Of a stretch of DNA of 64,000 nt, positions 39,917 through 49,869 are shown piece after piece; the first letter of the stretch is position 1, and every line of letters starts with the position of its first letter. The position numbers were made by a program, and so were the translations under genes. The stretch lies in NCBI GenBank assembly GCA_031179215.1, contig JAPSIA010000002.1:1-64000 (forward strand). Direction: 5' to 3'. The notes below the pieces were generated by a model. The model worked only from the letters and a program-made list of their open reading frames with translations, did not search any database and was not told the origin of the DNA. Source of the DNA: Agrococcus sp. Its GTDB lineage: Bacteria > Actinomycetota > Actinomycetes > Actinomycetales > Microbacteriaceae.

Positions 39917-41347
39917 GTGGCTCAGCAGCGGACCTCCTCCGAGGGGTCGTTCCTCGAGCGCTCGCGCGACCTGCTCGACGAGTTCGCCAACTCCTACCCG
40001 GCGCGCTTCGCGATCCTCGTCTTCGCGAGTCTGAACCTCCTGTTCACGGTCCTGCTCGCGACGCCCTGGGCCTCCGCCGACGGCACGCCGACGCCGATCG
40101 TCGACGCCTTCTTCCAAGCGGTGAGCGTCGTGTGCGTCACGGGCCTCACCGTCGTCGACATGGCTACCCACTGGAGTCCCTTCGGCAACGCGATGGTGAT
40201 GATCGGCGTCGAGGTCGGCGGCATCGGCGTGCTGACCCTCGCCTCGCTGCTCGGCATGACCGTCGCCCGCCGGCTCGGCCTCCGGCAGCGCCTCATGGCG
40301 GCGAGCGACACGAACCCGTCGCGCGTGCGCAAGGGCGTCGTGAAGGAGGGCCAGGCCATCCGGCTCGGCGAGGTCGGCGGGTTGCTGCGCATCGTCGCCC
40401 TGTCGGTGCTCGTGTTCGAGGCCGCCCTCGTCGTGCTGCTGTACCCGCGCGTGCTCATGGAGGGCAAGGATCCGCTCGCCGCGCTCTACGAGGCGACCTA
40501 CTGGGCGATCATGGGGTTCACGAACTCGGGCTTCGTCCCGACGGTCGAGGGGCTCGAGCCGTATGCGACCGACCCCTGGTTCCTCATCGTGCTCATGCTC
40601 GGCGTCTTCACGGGCTCGCTGGGGTTCCCCGTCTACTTCGTGCTGCTCAAGCACCTCGGCCACCCGCGCCAGTGGTCGCTGCACGTGAAGCTGACGATCT
40701 CGGTCTCGATCATGCTCTTCCTCGCGGGCGGCCTCGTCTACCTCGTGCTCGAGTGGGGCAACCCCGACTCGTGGGGCACGCGCGACTTCGGCCAGCAGCT
40801 GCTGCACGCCTTCTTCCTCTCGTCGATGGCACGCTCCGGCGGCTTCGCGATCGACGACCTCGGCCTGCTGCACAACTCGAGCCTGCTCGTGACCGACATG
40901 CTCATGTTCGTCGGCGGCGGCTCCGCCTCGACCGCGGGCGGCATCAAGGTGACGACGCTCGCGATCCTGTTCCTCGCTGCGGTCGCCGAGGCGCGGGGGC
41001 GCCGGTCGATGGAGGCGTTCGATCGCCGCATCCCCTCCGACGTGCTGCGCCTGGCCGTCTCGGTCACGCTGTGGAGCGCGACGATCATCGCGACCGTCAC
41101 GGTCGTGCTGCTCGAGATCACGGGCGCGCCGATGTCGTTCGTGCTCTTCGACGTCATCAGCGCCTTCGGCACCGTGGGGCTCTCGACGGGCTTCACCCAC
41201 TCGGGGCTCGAGGACAGCGCGAAGGTGATCCTCGCGCTGACGATGTTCGCCGGGCGCATTGGTAGTGTGACGCTCGCCGCGGCGCTGGCCGCCAGCCAGC
41301 GCACGCAGCTGTTCACGCGCCCCGAGGAGAGGCCGATCGTTGGTTGA
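39917..41347 (+). CDS. TrkH/KtrB family potassium uptake protein
   Basis: FFQAVSVVCVTGLTVVDMATHW, GFTNSGFVPT, GGGSASTAGGIKVTT, SAFGTVGLSTG. Confidence 0.94.
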   Translation: MAQQRTSSEGSFLERSRDLLDEFANSYPARFAILVFASLNLLFTVLLATPWASADGTPTPIVDAFFQAVSVVCVTGLTVVDMATHWSPFGNAMVMIGVEVGGIGVLTLASLLGMTVARRLGLRQRLMAASDTNPSRVRKGVVKEGQAIRLGEVGGLLRIVALSVLVFEAALVVLLYPRVLMEGKDPLAALYEATYWAIMGFTNSGFVPTVEGLEPYATDPWFLIVLMLGVFTGSLGFPVYFVLLKHLGHPRQWSLHVKLTISVSIMLFLAGGLVYLVLEWGNPDSWGTRDFGQQLLHAFFLSSMARSGGFAIDDLGLLHNSSLLVTDMLMFVGGGSASTAGGIKVTTLAILFLAAVAEARGRRSMEAFDRRIPSDVLRLAVSVTLWSATIIATVTVVLLEITGAPMSFVLFDVISAFGTVGLSTGFTHSGLEDSAKVILALTMFAGRIGSVTLAAALAASQRTQLFTRPEERPIVG

Positions 41348-42011
41348 CAGGATTCCGCACGACGCGCCCGTGCTCGTGATCGGGCTCGGGCGGTTCGGCG
41401 CCGCGACGGCCGGGCAGCTCGCTCGCCTCGATCGAGAGGTGCTCGCCATCGACGGCGACATCAACCTCGTGCAGAAGTGGTCGGAGCGGCTCACGCACAC
41501 GGTGCAGGCCGACGCTCGCTCGCTCGACGCGCTGCGGCAGCTCGGCGCGCAGGACTTCTCGATCGCGGTCTGCGCGGTCGGCTCCTCGATCGAGGCCTCC
41601 GTGCTCATCGTCGCCAACCTCGTCGACCTCGGCATCCCGCAGATCTGGGCGAAGGCGATCAGCCAGTCGCACGGCAAGATCCTCAGCCGCATCGGCGCCA
41701 ACCACGTCATCTACCCCGAGGCGGAGGCCGGCGAGCGCGTCGCGCACCTCGTCTCGGGCCGCATGCTCGACTACATCCAGTTCGACGACCAGTTCGCGAT
41801 CGTGAAGATGTACCCGCCCAAGCGCATCCGGGGCATCTCGCTCGCCGAGTCGCAGGTGCGCTCGAAGTACCACCTCACGGTCGTGGGCGTGAAGAGCCCC
41901 GGCGGCGCCTTCACCTACGCGACGCCCGAGACGGTCGTCTCGAACCACGACCTCATCATCGTCTCGGGCAACCAGGCGGACATCGAGCGCTTCGCCGGCC
42001 TCGGCTCGTGA
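41340..42011 (+). CDS. TrkA/KtrA family potassium uptake regulatory protein
   Basis: APVLVIGLGRFGAATAGQLARLDREVLAIDGD; TTG start overlapping ktrB-like gene. Confidence 0.93.
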   Translation: MVDRIPHDAPVLVIGLGRFGAATAGQLARLDREVLAIDGDINLVQKWSERLTHTVQADARSLDALRQLGAQDFSIAVCAVGSSIEASVLIVANLVDLGIPQIWAKAISQSHGKILSRIGANHVIYPEAEAGERVAHLVSGRMLDYIQFDDQFAIVKMYPPKRIRGISLAESQVRSKYHLTVVGVKSPGGAFTYATPETVVSNHDLIIVSGNQADIERFAGLGS

Positions 42012-42077
42012 CGCGCACCGTGGCCCGGCTCGTCGTGCGCGCCGCGGCAGGCTCGTGAGCCGGGCAGGGGCCGCCTC

Positions 42078-42473
42078 GTGACCGCGGCGCTCGGCGACGC
42101 CGCGCGCTGCCCGTGCGGCACGGGCCTGCCGTTCGGCGAGTGCTGCGCGCCCATCCACCGCGGCGAGCGCGCGGCGGCGACGGCCGAGTCGCTCATGCGC
42201 TCGCGGTACTCGGCCTTCGCCGTCGGGAACGCCGACTGGCTGCTCGCCTCGTGGCACGCGTCCACCCGCCCCCGCTCGCTCGAGCTCGATGCGGGCATCC
42301 GCTGGCTGCGCCTCGACGTGCTCGGCGCCACGGGCGGCGGGCCGTTCGACCGGGAGGGCACGGTGGCGTTCGAGGCGCACTGGATCGCCGACGGCACGCG
42401 CGGCTCGCTGCGGGAGTCGAGCCGGTTCCGCCGCGACGCCGGCTGGCAGTACGTCGACGGCACGAGCCTTTGA
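42078..42473 (+). CDS. YchJ-family (SEC-C motif) protein
   Basis: CPCGTGLPFGECCAPIHRGERAAATAESLMRSRYSAFAVGNADWLLASWH. Confidence 0.9.
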   Translation: MTAALGDAARCPCGTGLPFGECCAPIHRGERAAATAESLMRSRYSAFAVGNADWLLASWHASTRPRSLELDAGIRWLRLDVLGATGGGPFDREGTVAFEAHWIADGTRGSLRESSRFRRDAGWQYVDGTSL

Positions 42474-42544
42474 CGCGCCTCCGAGTGGCGCGCTGGGGCT
42501 GCCGTGCCCCTGGGCGCGCGTTCCCTTCGGGCTGCTGACGCGGC

Positions 42545-43369
42545 TCAGCCGGCCGCGAGCTCGCGAGCCCGCTCGAGCGCCGCGGCGGTCGCGCGGTCGA
42601 AGACCTCCCCCAGGCGCGCCTCCTGCAGCACGCCGATCGCTCGCTCGGTCGTGCCCTTGGGGCTCGTCACGCGCCGACGCAGCTCCGCGGGCTCCGCGCC
42701 GTCGGCGGCGAGCAGCTCCGCCGCGCCGCGGAAGGTGCCCTGCACCATCGTGGCCGCCTGCTCGGGCGCGAAGCCCATCCGCTCCGCCGTGCCCGTGAGC
42801 TCCTCGATGAGCAGGAACACGTAGGCCGGTCCCGAGCCCGAGATCGTCGAGAGCGCGTCGATCTGCGCCTCGTCGAGCACGATGACCTCGCCGACCGCCT
42901 CGAACATCCGCGCGACGAGCGCGACGTCCTCGGCGCTCGAGCGGCTGCCGCCCGCGACGCCCGTGACGCCGAGCCCGACCGTCGACGGCGTGTTCGGCAT
43001 CGCGCGCACCACCGAGACGGACGCGGGCAGGACGGCCTCGATGGACGCGGTCGTGGTGCCCGCGGCGATCGAGACCACCACGGCATCCGCGGCCAGGTGC
43101 GGCCCGATCTCGCGCGCGAGGTCGACGATGCCCGCGGGCTTGACGCCGAGCACGACGAGCTTCGCCCCCGCGACCGCGCGCGCGTTGCCGCCCGGCTCGT
43201 CGGCGAGCGCGATCGACTCGACGCCGTCGAGGCGGAGCCGCGCGGCCTTCTCGGGGCTGCGGTTGGTGACGACGATCGACTCGGCGCCGTGCCGCACGAG
43301 GCCCTGCAGGATCGCGCCGCCCATGGAGCCGACGCCGAGCATGGCGATGGGAGGGAGGAGGTCGCTCAT
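42545..43369 (-). CDS. proC: Pyrroline-5-carboxylate reductase
   Basis: IAMLGVGSMGGAILQGLVRHG, VVRAMPNTPSTVGLGVTGV, ALSTISGSGPAYVFLLIEEL. Confidence 0.93.
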   Translation of the reverse strand: MSDLLPPIAMLGVGSMGGAILQGLVRHGAESIVVTNRSPEKAARLRLDGVESIALADEPGGNARAVAGAKLVVLGVKPAGIVDLAREIGPHLAADAVVVSIAAGTTTASIEAVLPASVSVVRAMPNTPSTVGLGVTGVAGGSRSSAEDVALVARMFEAVGEVIVLDEAQIDALSTISGSGPAYVFLLIEELTGTAERMGFAPEQAATMVQGTFRGAAELLAADGAEPAELRRRVTSPKGTTERAIGVLQEARLGEVFDRATAAALERARELAAG

Positions 43370-43427
43370 GCGGCCAGGCTAGCGGCGGCGCCCTGACGCT
43401 CAGGGCCGTGCGGCGTAGAATCGCGCC

Positions 43428-44390
43428 GTGAGCGCATCCCACGGTACGAAGGCGGTCGTCGCGGCGTTCCTCGCGAACACCGGCATCGCCATCACGAAGT
43501 TCGTCGCCTGGTTCTTCTCGGGCTCCGCGTCGATGCTCGCCGAGGCGATCCACTCGGTCGCCGACGCCGGCAACCAGCTGCTGCTGCTGCTCGGCGGGCG
43601 GCTCGCGAAGCGCAAGGCTGACGTCGAGCACCCGTTCGGCTACGGGCGCGAGCGCTACATCTGGGCGTTCATCGTCGCGCTCGTGCTCTTCTCGGTCGGC
43701 GGCCTCTTCTCGATCTACGAGGGCATCGACAAGCTGCAGCACCCGCACGAGCTCGAGCTGTGGTGGCTGCCGCTGCTCGTGCTCGGCATCGCGATCGTGC
43801 TCGAGAGCTTCTCGCTGCGCACCGCGGTCAGGGAGGCGAACCTCGTGCGCGGCAAGGCGCGCTGGGTCGACTTCATCCGCAAGGCGAAGAGTCCCGAGCT
43901 GCCCGTCGTGCTGCTCGAGGACATCGCGGCGCTGCTCGGCCTCGTGTTCGCGTTCGTCGCCGTCGGCCTCACGGCGCTCACCGGCAACCCCGTCTTCGAC
44001 GCGATCGGCACGCTGTGCATCGGCGTGCTGCTCATCCTCGTGGCGATCGTGCTCGCGATCGAGATGAAGTCGCTGCTCATCGGCGAGGGCGCGACGCCCG
44101 AGGACCACGCGCGCATCCAGCGCATCCTCAACGCGAACGCGGGCGTCGAGTCGCTCATCCACATGAAGACGCTCTACCTCGGCCCCGATGAGCTCATGGT
44201 CGCGGCGAAGGTGGCCTTCCCGCCGCAGTCGGACATCGAGCACATCGCGACGACGATCAACGACCTCGAGTCGACGCTGCGCACCGAGGTGCCGCACGCT
44301 CGCGTCATCTACATCGAGCCCGACCTCTACATCGAGCAGCCCGAGATCGCGCCCTCGACCGACCACATCGTCATCCAGTCGGGCAACTGA
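43428..44390 (+). CDS. Cation diffusion facilitator family transporter
   Basis: VVAAFLANTGIAITKFVAWFFSGSASMLAEAIHSVADAGNQLLLLLG. Confidence 0.93.
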   Translation: MSASHGTKAVVAAFLANTGIAITKFVAWFFSGSASMLAEAIHSVADAGNQLLLLLGGRLAKRKADVEHPFGYGRERYIWAFIVALVLFSVGGLFSIYEGIDKLQHPHELELWWLPLLVLGIAIVLESFSLRTAVREANLVRGKARWVDFIRKAKSPELPVVLLEDIAALLGLVFAFVAVGLTALTGNPVFDAIGTLCIGVLLILVAIVLAIEMKSLLIGEGATPEDHARIQRILNANAGVESLIHMKTLYLGPDELMVAAKVAFPPQSDIEHIATTINDLESTLRTEVPHARVIYIEPDLYIEQPEIAPSTDHIVIQSGN

Positions 44391-44422
44391 CTCGCGCCAG
44401 CGGCCGTGTGTAGGCTGGCTAC

Positions 44423-44842
44423 ATGGACTTCCTGCACGCCCTCCTCCTCGCCGCGCACCTGATCGGCCTCTCGCTGCTCGTCGGCACGTTCTTCGTGCAG
44501 ATGCGCGCGAAGTCCGGCTTCAGCTTCGCGATCCTGCTCACGGGCGCCTCGATCCAGCTCGTCTCGGGCGTCGCGCTCTACGGGCTGGCGATGGCGGGCG
44601 ACGAGGAGCCGAACCACATGAAGCTCGGCATCAAGGGCATCATCGCGCTCGTCGTGTTCGTCGCCGCGCTCGTCGGATTCCTGCGCCAGCGGGCGATCCG
44701 CGCCGAGAAGGCGAGCCTCAAGGCCGGCGGCGCGGTCTCGGTCGCGGACGTCGAGCTGCCCGAGCGCCGCTTGAAGACCCTCTTCCACATCGCGGGCGGC
44801 CTCGCGGTGCTCAACCTGCTCATCGCCGTCTTCTGGGGCTGA
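44423..44842 (+). CDS. Hypothetical integral membrane protein
   Basis: [51 protein letters not shown], 4 TM. Confidence 0.8.
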   Translation: MDFLHALLLAAHLIGLSLLVGTFFVQMRAKSGFSFAILLTGASIQLVSGVALYGLAMAGDEEPNHMKLGIKGIIALVVFVAALVGFLRQRAIRAEKASLKAGGAVSVADVELPERRLKTLFHIAGGLAVLNLLIAVFWG

Positions 44843-44849
44843 CGCCGGC

Positions 44850-45311
44850 TCAGCGGCGGGCGGCGAAGAACGCGCGCAGCTGCGCCTCGGCCTCGTCGGC
44901 GAGCACGCCCGCGACGACCTCGACGCGGTGCGGCAGCCGCCGCTCGCGCAGCACGTCGACGACGCTGCCCGCGGCCCCCGCCTTCTCGTCCCACGCCCCG
45001 AAGACGACGCGCTCGACGCGGCTCGCGAGGATCGCGCCGGCGCACATGACACACGGCTCGAGCGTGACGACGAGCGTGCATCCGTCGAGCCGCCACGAGC
45101 CGCCGCGCGCCGCCGCCTCGCGCAGCGCCACGACCTCGGCGTGGGCCGTCGGGTCGTGCCGAGCCTCGCGCTCGTTGCGGCCGGTGCCGATGACGGTGCC
45201 GGATGCGTCGACGACGACCGCGCCGACGGGCACGTCGGCGGTCGTCTCGGCCGCCGCGGCCTGCTCGAGCGCCAGGCGCATGAGCGCCTCGTCGCGCGCC
45301 GCTGGCCGCAT
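44850..45311 (-). CDS. tadA: tRNA adenosine/nucleoside deaminase
   Basis: [55 protein letters not shown]. Confidence 0.9.
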   Translation of the reverse strand: MRPAARDEALMRLALEQAAAAETTADVPVGAVVVDASGTVIGTGRNEREARHDPTAHAEVVALREAAARGGSWRLDGCTLVVTLEPCVMCAGAILASRVERVVFGAWDEKAGAAGSVVDVLRERRLPHRVEVVAGVLADEAEAQLRAFFAARR

Positions 45312-45398
45312 CCGCTCTCCTCGTCTCGAGCCGCGGGCCTCCGCGCCCGCGCCCGCTCCTGCGCGACGCGCCCGCACGGGGCCACTACCCTGAACCCT

Positions 45399-46037
45399 AT
45401 GCGAGTCCACGTCGCCCACCACCCGCTCATCACGCACAAGCTGACCGTGCTGCGCGATGCGGCGACCCCCTCCCCCACGTTCCGCGCGCTCGTGGGCGAG
45501 CTCATGACGCTGCTGGCCTACGAGGCCACCCGCAACGTGCGCGTCGCGCCCAAGGAGATCCGGACGCCCGTGACGACCACGACGGGCGTCGCGATCGCTG
45601 AGCCGCGGCCGCTCGTCGTGCCGATCCTGCGCGCCGGCCTCGGCATGCTCGAGGGGATGACGGCGCTCGTGCCGACCGCCGAGGTCGGCTTCCTCGGCAT
45701 GGCGCGCAACGAGGAGACGCTCGAGCCCGCGACGTACGCCGAGCGGCTGCCCGACGACCTCTCGGACCGCCAGTGCTTCGTGCTCGACCCCATGCTCGCC
45801 ACGGGCGGCTCGCTCTCCGGCGCGATGCAGTTCCTGTTCGACCGCGGCGCGGTCGACGTCACCGCCATCTGCCTGCTCGGCACGCCCGAGGGGCTCGCGC
45901 GCGTCGAGCGCGAGATGGAGGGGCGCGACGTGACCGTCGTGCTCGGTGCGCTCGACGAGGGCCTCGACGAGCGCGGCTTCATCGTGCCGGGCCTCGGCGA
46001 CGCGGGCGACCGGCTCTACGGCACGGTCGGCGACTGA
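45399..46037 (+). CDS. upp: Uracil phosphoribosyltransferase
   Basis: [62 protein letters not shown]. Confidence 0.95.
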   Translation: MRVHVAHHPLITHKLTVLRDAATPSPTFRALVGELMTLLAYEATRNVRVAPKEIRTPVTTTTGVAIAEPRPLVVPILRAGLGMLEGMTALVPTAEVGFLGMARNEETLEPATYAERLPDDLSDRQCFVLDPMLATGGSLSGAMQFLFDRGAVDVTAICLLGTPEGLARVEREMEGRDVTVVLGALDEGLDERGFIVPGLGDAGDRLYGTVGD

Positions 46038-46088
46038 CGCCGAGGCGAGCGGGGCGAGCGCTCGTGCTGGGGCGCACTGCCGCGGCGT

Positions 46089-46118
46089 TTGACATCGCGC
46101 GACCGAAGCGGCGATACT
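46089..46118 (+). promoter_or_regulatory. Sigma-70-like promoter TTGACA-N18-GATACT
   Basis: -35 at 46089-46094, -10 at 46113-46118; start codon 7 nt after -10, implying a leaderless transcript. Confidence 0.7.
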
Positions 46119-46125
46119 GGCAGGC

Positions 46126-46221
46126 ATGACGACCACCTTCCGCCCCCAGTCCGTCCTCGCGACGAACGGGACGAACGGCATGATGATGCCGATGGTCGAC
46201 ATGCGTCGAATGTGTGCTTGA
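46126..46221 (+). CDS. Leaderless small ORF / candidate leader peptide (31 aa)
   Basis: MTTTFRPQSVLATNGTNGMMMPMVDMRRMCA*, directly at predicted TSS; upstream of winged-helix regulator. Confidence 0.55.
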   Translation: MTTTFRPQSVLATNGTNGMMMPMVDMRRMCA

Positions 46222-46351
46222 GCGCAGCTCGCACCGCCCGACCGCTCCTTGAGGAGTCGCTGACGCGCTCGCGTCGCACGCCTCCGGCCTGAGCAGCCAC
46301 CGGGTCCCCACCCCGGAGCGGTCGCAGAACCAGCAGGTTCGCCCCGACACC

Positions 46352-46381
46352 TCGACCTCGCGGTCGACACCCCTCGTCGAC
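46352..46381 (+). promoter_or_regulatory. Two mutually exclusive hairpins in the leader between sORF and winged-helix gene
   Basis: TCGACC-TCGC-GGTCGA (46352-46367) versus GTCGAC-ACCCCTC-GTCGAC (46363-46381) share 46363-46367. Confidence 0.4.
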
Positions 46382-46447
46382 GGCCTCATCGCCCTTGCCC
46401 GCGCACGCGCGGCTCGGTCGCCGCCGACTCACGCCGGAAGGCCCATC

Positions 46448-47185
46448 ATGACCATCACCGACATCGCCGCTCCCCTCGCCACCCGCACCCGCCGCCCCTC
46501 GCGCGAGCACGCCGCCTTCGGCTCGAGCGCGACCAAGGGCTCGACCGCCCTCGCACCCGAGCGCATCCGCCCCGCCGCCCCTGCCTCCAGCCCCGTGCGG
46601 GCCGTGCCCGAGGGCACCGAGGCGCGCGGCTTCGTGCTCTACGTCGGCCTGGGCGAGGACGCCGCGGCCGCCGACCGCGTCGAGCTCGCGCGCCTCGTCG
46701 GCGAGCTGCGCGCGCTGACCGCGAAGCTCGCGCCGAGCGCGCAGACGCACGCCGCGGTCGCGCTCGCGCCGGCGGGCGCCGGTGGCCGCGACGTCGACGT
46801 CGTGCGTCGCGCGCTCGGCGACCCTGCCGTGCAGCAGCCGGCCACCGAGGCCGACGCCGGCATCGTCATCGACCTCACCCGCAAGCGCGTCGCGCTCGGC
46901 GACGAGATCGCGCCGCTCACCTACCGCGAGTTCGAGCTCCTGCAGCACATCGTGCTGCGCGAGGGCACGACGGTCGGGCGCTGCGAGATCATCGACGCGC
47001 TGTGGGACGCCGACGCCGCGGACCGACCCAACGAGCGCACGATCGACGTGCACGTGCGCCGCCTCCGCGCGAAGCTCGGCGACTATGCAGAGATCATCCG
47101 CACGGTGCGCGGCGCCGGGTACCGCTTCGACCGGCACGCCGACGTCACCGTGCTCGCGAGCGGACCGAGCCCCGACCGCTTCTGA
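46448..47185 (+). CDS. Winged helix (OmpR/PhoB-type DNA-binding) transcriptional regulator
   Basis: VIDLTRKRVALGDEIAPLTYREFELLQHIVLREGTTVGRCEIIDALWDADAADRPNERTIDVHVRRLRAKLGDYAEIIRTVRGAGYRF. Confidence 0.9.
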   Translation: MTITDIAAPLATRTRRPSREHAAFGSSATKGSTALAPERIRPAAPASSPVRAVPEGTEARGFVLYVGLGEDAAAADRVELARLVGELRALTAKLAPSAQTHAAVALAPAGAGGRDVDVVRRALGDPAVQQPATEADAGIVIDLTRKRVALGDEIAPLTYREFELLQHIVLREGTTVGRCEIIDALWDADAADRPNERTIDVHVRRLRAKLGDYAEIIRTVRGAGYRFDRHADVTVLASGPSPDRF

Positions 47186-47330
47186 GGGCGCGGGCCACAC
47201 ACCACAGGAAGATCACAGGGCGTTCTAGGCGCGCTCGTTATCGATCCGTTATATCGTCGAAGCACGTTGATCGTAGTGCTGTGGCGGTCAGCGGAAGCGA
47301 TGGTCATGCCTCGCTTGGTGCAAGGGACTG

Positions 47331-47358
47331 GGGCCGGCTGAGGGGACTCGGCCGGCCC
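47331..47358. terminator. 12-bp hairpin with GGGA (GNRA) tetraloop
   Basis: GGGCCGGCTGAG-GGGA-CTCGGCCGGCCC, one G-U wobble. Confidence 0.6.
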
Positions 47359-47427
47359 TCTGCACGTCGCGGCGACGGCGCGTTGGCATGCCGCTCCCGC
47401 TCCTGCCGGAGTGCCCCTCGCCGCTCC

Positions 47428-48189
47428 TCAGCCGCCGAGCTGCTGCGCGAGGAAGGCGGATGCGGTGCGCCGGAAGGCGCCCGAGGTCGGCGCGTTCATG
47501 TGGTTGCGTCCCGGGATGGGCTCGAACGCTCCCCGCGGCAGGAGTGGCAGCAGCGCTCGCGTGTCGTCCGCCCTGTCGTCCTCGTCGCCGGTCATGAGCA
47601 GGGTCGGCACCTCCGGCGGCGCCTTCTCCGGGTCGAACAGCGTCCCCGAGACCTCGCCCGCGAGCGTCACGAGCGTCGCCGGGTCGTGCTCGGGGAAGAT
47701 GCCCGCGAGCTCAACGACGAACGTCTCCATCGGGCCCGGCTCCGCCTCACCCGCGAGCGCCCTGCGCGCCAGCTCGAGGTCGAAGCGCTGGAACGGGTCG
47801 TCCGCGGGCAGCCCGCCGAGCACGAGCGCCCGGAACGCGAACGGCCTGGTGCCCGCATGGCGCCACAGGAGCCTCGCTCCCATCGAGTACCCGATCGCCC
47901 CCGGCGGCTCGTCGAGCGCGAGCTGCTCGAGCACCGCGTCGACGTCGTCGATGAAGCGCGCGACCTCGTAGCCGGTGGAGGGGCGGGCGCTCTCGCCATG
48001 CCCGCGCAGATCCATGCCGATCCCGCGCAGACCGGCCGAGGCCAGCGCGTCGCTCCACCCGGTGTCGATCCAGTTGCGGCGCGTGTTCGAGGAGAAGCCG
48101 TGGATCATGAGCACCGGCTGGCCGCTCGGATCCCCGAGCTCGTGCAGGGCGATCCTCACGCCGTCGGGGGCCATGGCGAAGACGGTCAT
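47428..48189 (-). CDS. Alpha/beta hydrolase
   Basis: GQPVLMIHGFSSNTRRNWIDTGW, GIGMDLRGHGESA, PGAIGYSMGARLLWRHA. Confidence 0.92.
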   Translation of the reverse strand: MTVFAMAPDGVRIALHELGDPSGQPVLMIHGFSSNTRRNWIDTGWSDALASAGLRGIGMDLRGHGESARPSTGYEVARFIDDVDAVLEQLALDEPPGAIGYSMGARLLWRHAGTRPFAFRALVLGGLPADDPFQRFDLELARRALAGEAEPGPMETFVVELAGIFPEHDPATLVTLAGEVSGTLFDPEKAPPEVPTLLMTGDEDDRADDTRALLPLLPRGAFEPIPGRNHMNAPTSGAFRRTASAFLAQQLGG

Positions 48190-48270
48190 GGCTTCAGGCT
48201 AACCGGCGCGCAGCGGCGCGGACGCTGCTCGGGAGGGGTGGTGGGCCATCACGGCGCGCCGCGGCACCCG

Positions 48271-49188
48271 TCAGAACGCGACCCGCAGGATGCCGACCGG
48301 CACGTCGGCGCTCAGCTGCACGAGCCCGAGCGGCGCCGCGAGCCGGTCGAGCGTGCCCGCCGGGATCGCGCCGGCTCGCTCGAGCAGCGCGAGCGCGACG
48401 GGCGCGCCGGCCCGGCGCGCGCCGTCGGCGGTCTTCACGACCGCCGTCGTGCCGTCGGGCGCGACGATCGCCTGCGTGCCCTCGGCGCCGAACTTCGTCG
48501 CGCATCCGGTCTCGGCGATCACGACGGCGTCAGGCTTGCCCGCGCCGTCGATGAGGGTCGGATGCGCGCGCATGGCGTCGCCGACGAATCGGTGGGCACC
48601 CGTGCCGTCCGGGGCGAGGCGGCGGAAGGCGCGCGCGAAGCCCACGGGGGTGGTCGGGAAGACGACGGCGCCGCAGCCGTCGTGCGCGAGCCGCTGGATC
48701 GGCTCGTCGGCGGCCGCCGCGAGGCCGTCGCGCAGCACGCCGACGAGCGGATGGTCGTCGCTCCAGTAGTCGGCCGATGCGCCCATCGCCCGAGCCGCGG
48801 CGGCGAGGGCGATGTGCTTGCCAGCGCACAGGTGGGCGAAGCGGCGCAGCGCGCCGTCGGGCGCGCGCATCGGCGGGCAGCGCAGCTCGGCCTCGTCGAC
48901 GCCGAGCGCCGCAGCCATCGCCTCGGCCGTGTCGAGGTGCTCCTGCTGCGCGTGGTGGCTCGCGCTCGCGAGCGCCGCGTGGGCGGGCTCGAGCTCGATG
49001 AGCCCGGCATCGAGCAGCGCCGCCGCGTAGAGGGGCTTGAGGCTGCTGCGAGCGAGGAACGGCTGCGCAACGTCGCCGAACGACTCGAGCATGCGGCCGT
49101 CGGGGCCGACGAGCACGGCGACCCCGCGGTGCTCGGATTCGATGAAGCCGTCGCGCTCGACGACGGCGAGGAGCTCGGTGGTGGGCAC
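48271..49188 (-). CDS. Asparaginase (L-asparaginase II family)
   Basis: VVERDGFIESEHRGVAVLVGPDGRMLESFGDVAQPFLARSSLKPLYAAALL, CAGKHIALA. Confidence 0.9.
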   Translation of the reverse strand: MPTTELLAVVERDGFIESEHRGVAVLVGPDGRMLESFGDVAQPFLARSSLKPLYAAALLDAGLIELEPAHAALASASHHAQQEHLDTAEAMAAALGVDEAELRCPPMRAPDGALRRFAHLCAGKHIALAAAARAMGASADYWSDDHPLVGVLRDGLAAAADEPIQRLAHDGCGAVVFPTTPVGFARAFRRLAPDGTGAHRFVGDAMRAHPTLIDGAGKPDAVVIAETGCATKFGAEGTQAIVAPDGTTAVVKTADGARRAGAPVALALLERAGAIPAGTLDRLAAPLGLVQLSADVPVGILRVAF

Positions 49189-49233
49189 GCCTCCACGGTA
49201 TCGGCGCCGGCCTCCGATGCAGCGCGGCTCGGC

Positions 49234-49869
49234 CTACTCAGGCATCGCTTCTGCCTCCCGCTCGCCGCGCGCGGCGCCCGACTCGAGCCCCAGCAGCCGC
49301 CGCTTTGCTTCGACGCCGCCCACGTACTGCCCGAGCTGCCCGTCGCTGCGCACGACGCGGTGGCACGGGATGGCGATCGGCAACGGGTTGCGGCGGCACG
49401 CCGTGCCGACGGCGCGCACGGCGCGCGGCGAGCCGATCGACGCCGCCACCTGCGCATAGCTGCGCGTCTCGCCGTACGGGATCCGCTGCAGCTGCTCGAT
49501 GACCTGCCGGCCGAAGCCGCGCGCGAGCGAGAGGTCGAGCCGCCCCTCGAAGCGGCGCGCGCGACCGTCGATGAGGCGCGCCAGCCCTCGCGCGGCGTCG
49601 TCGAGCCGCGCGGGCGCCTCGAGCACGCGCGGGCTCACCGCGACCGCGAGCCGCTCGAGGGTCGCGTCGGGGTGGTCGCCGTCGAAGGTGACCGAGACGA
49701 GGCCCTCGGGCGTCGAGGCGAGCAGCAGCGAACCCAGCTCGGTCTCGAGCGAGCGGTAGGCGACGTCGAGCAGGCCGCTCGCGGCGGCCCGCTCGGCGAG
49801 CGTCGCGCGCAGCGCGTCGAGCCTCGGCGCCGGCAGCGCTGCCGCGATGTCGTCGATCGGCTCAGCCAT
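49234..49869 (-). CDS. Methylated-DNA--protein-cysteine methyltransferase
   Basis: IPYGETRSYAQVAASIGSPRAVRAVGTACRRNPLPIAIPCHRVVRSDG. Confidence 0.92.
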   Translation of the reverse strand: MAEPIDDIAAALPAPRLDALRATLAERAAASGLLDVAYRSLETELGSLLLASTPEGLVSVTFDGDHPDATLERLAVAVSPRVLEAPARLDDAARGLARLIDGRARRFEGRLDLSLARGFGRQVIEQLQRIPYGETRSYAQVAASIGSPRAVRAVGTACRRNPLPIAIPCHRVVRSDGQLGQYVGGVEAKRRLLGLESGAARGEREAEAMPE

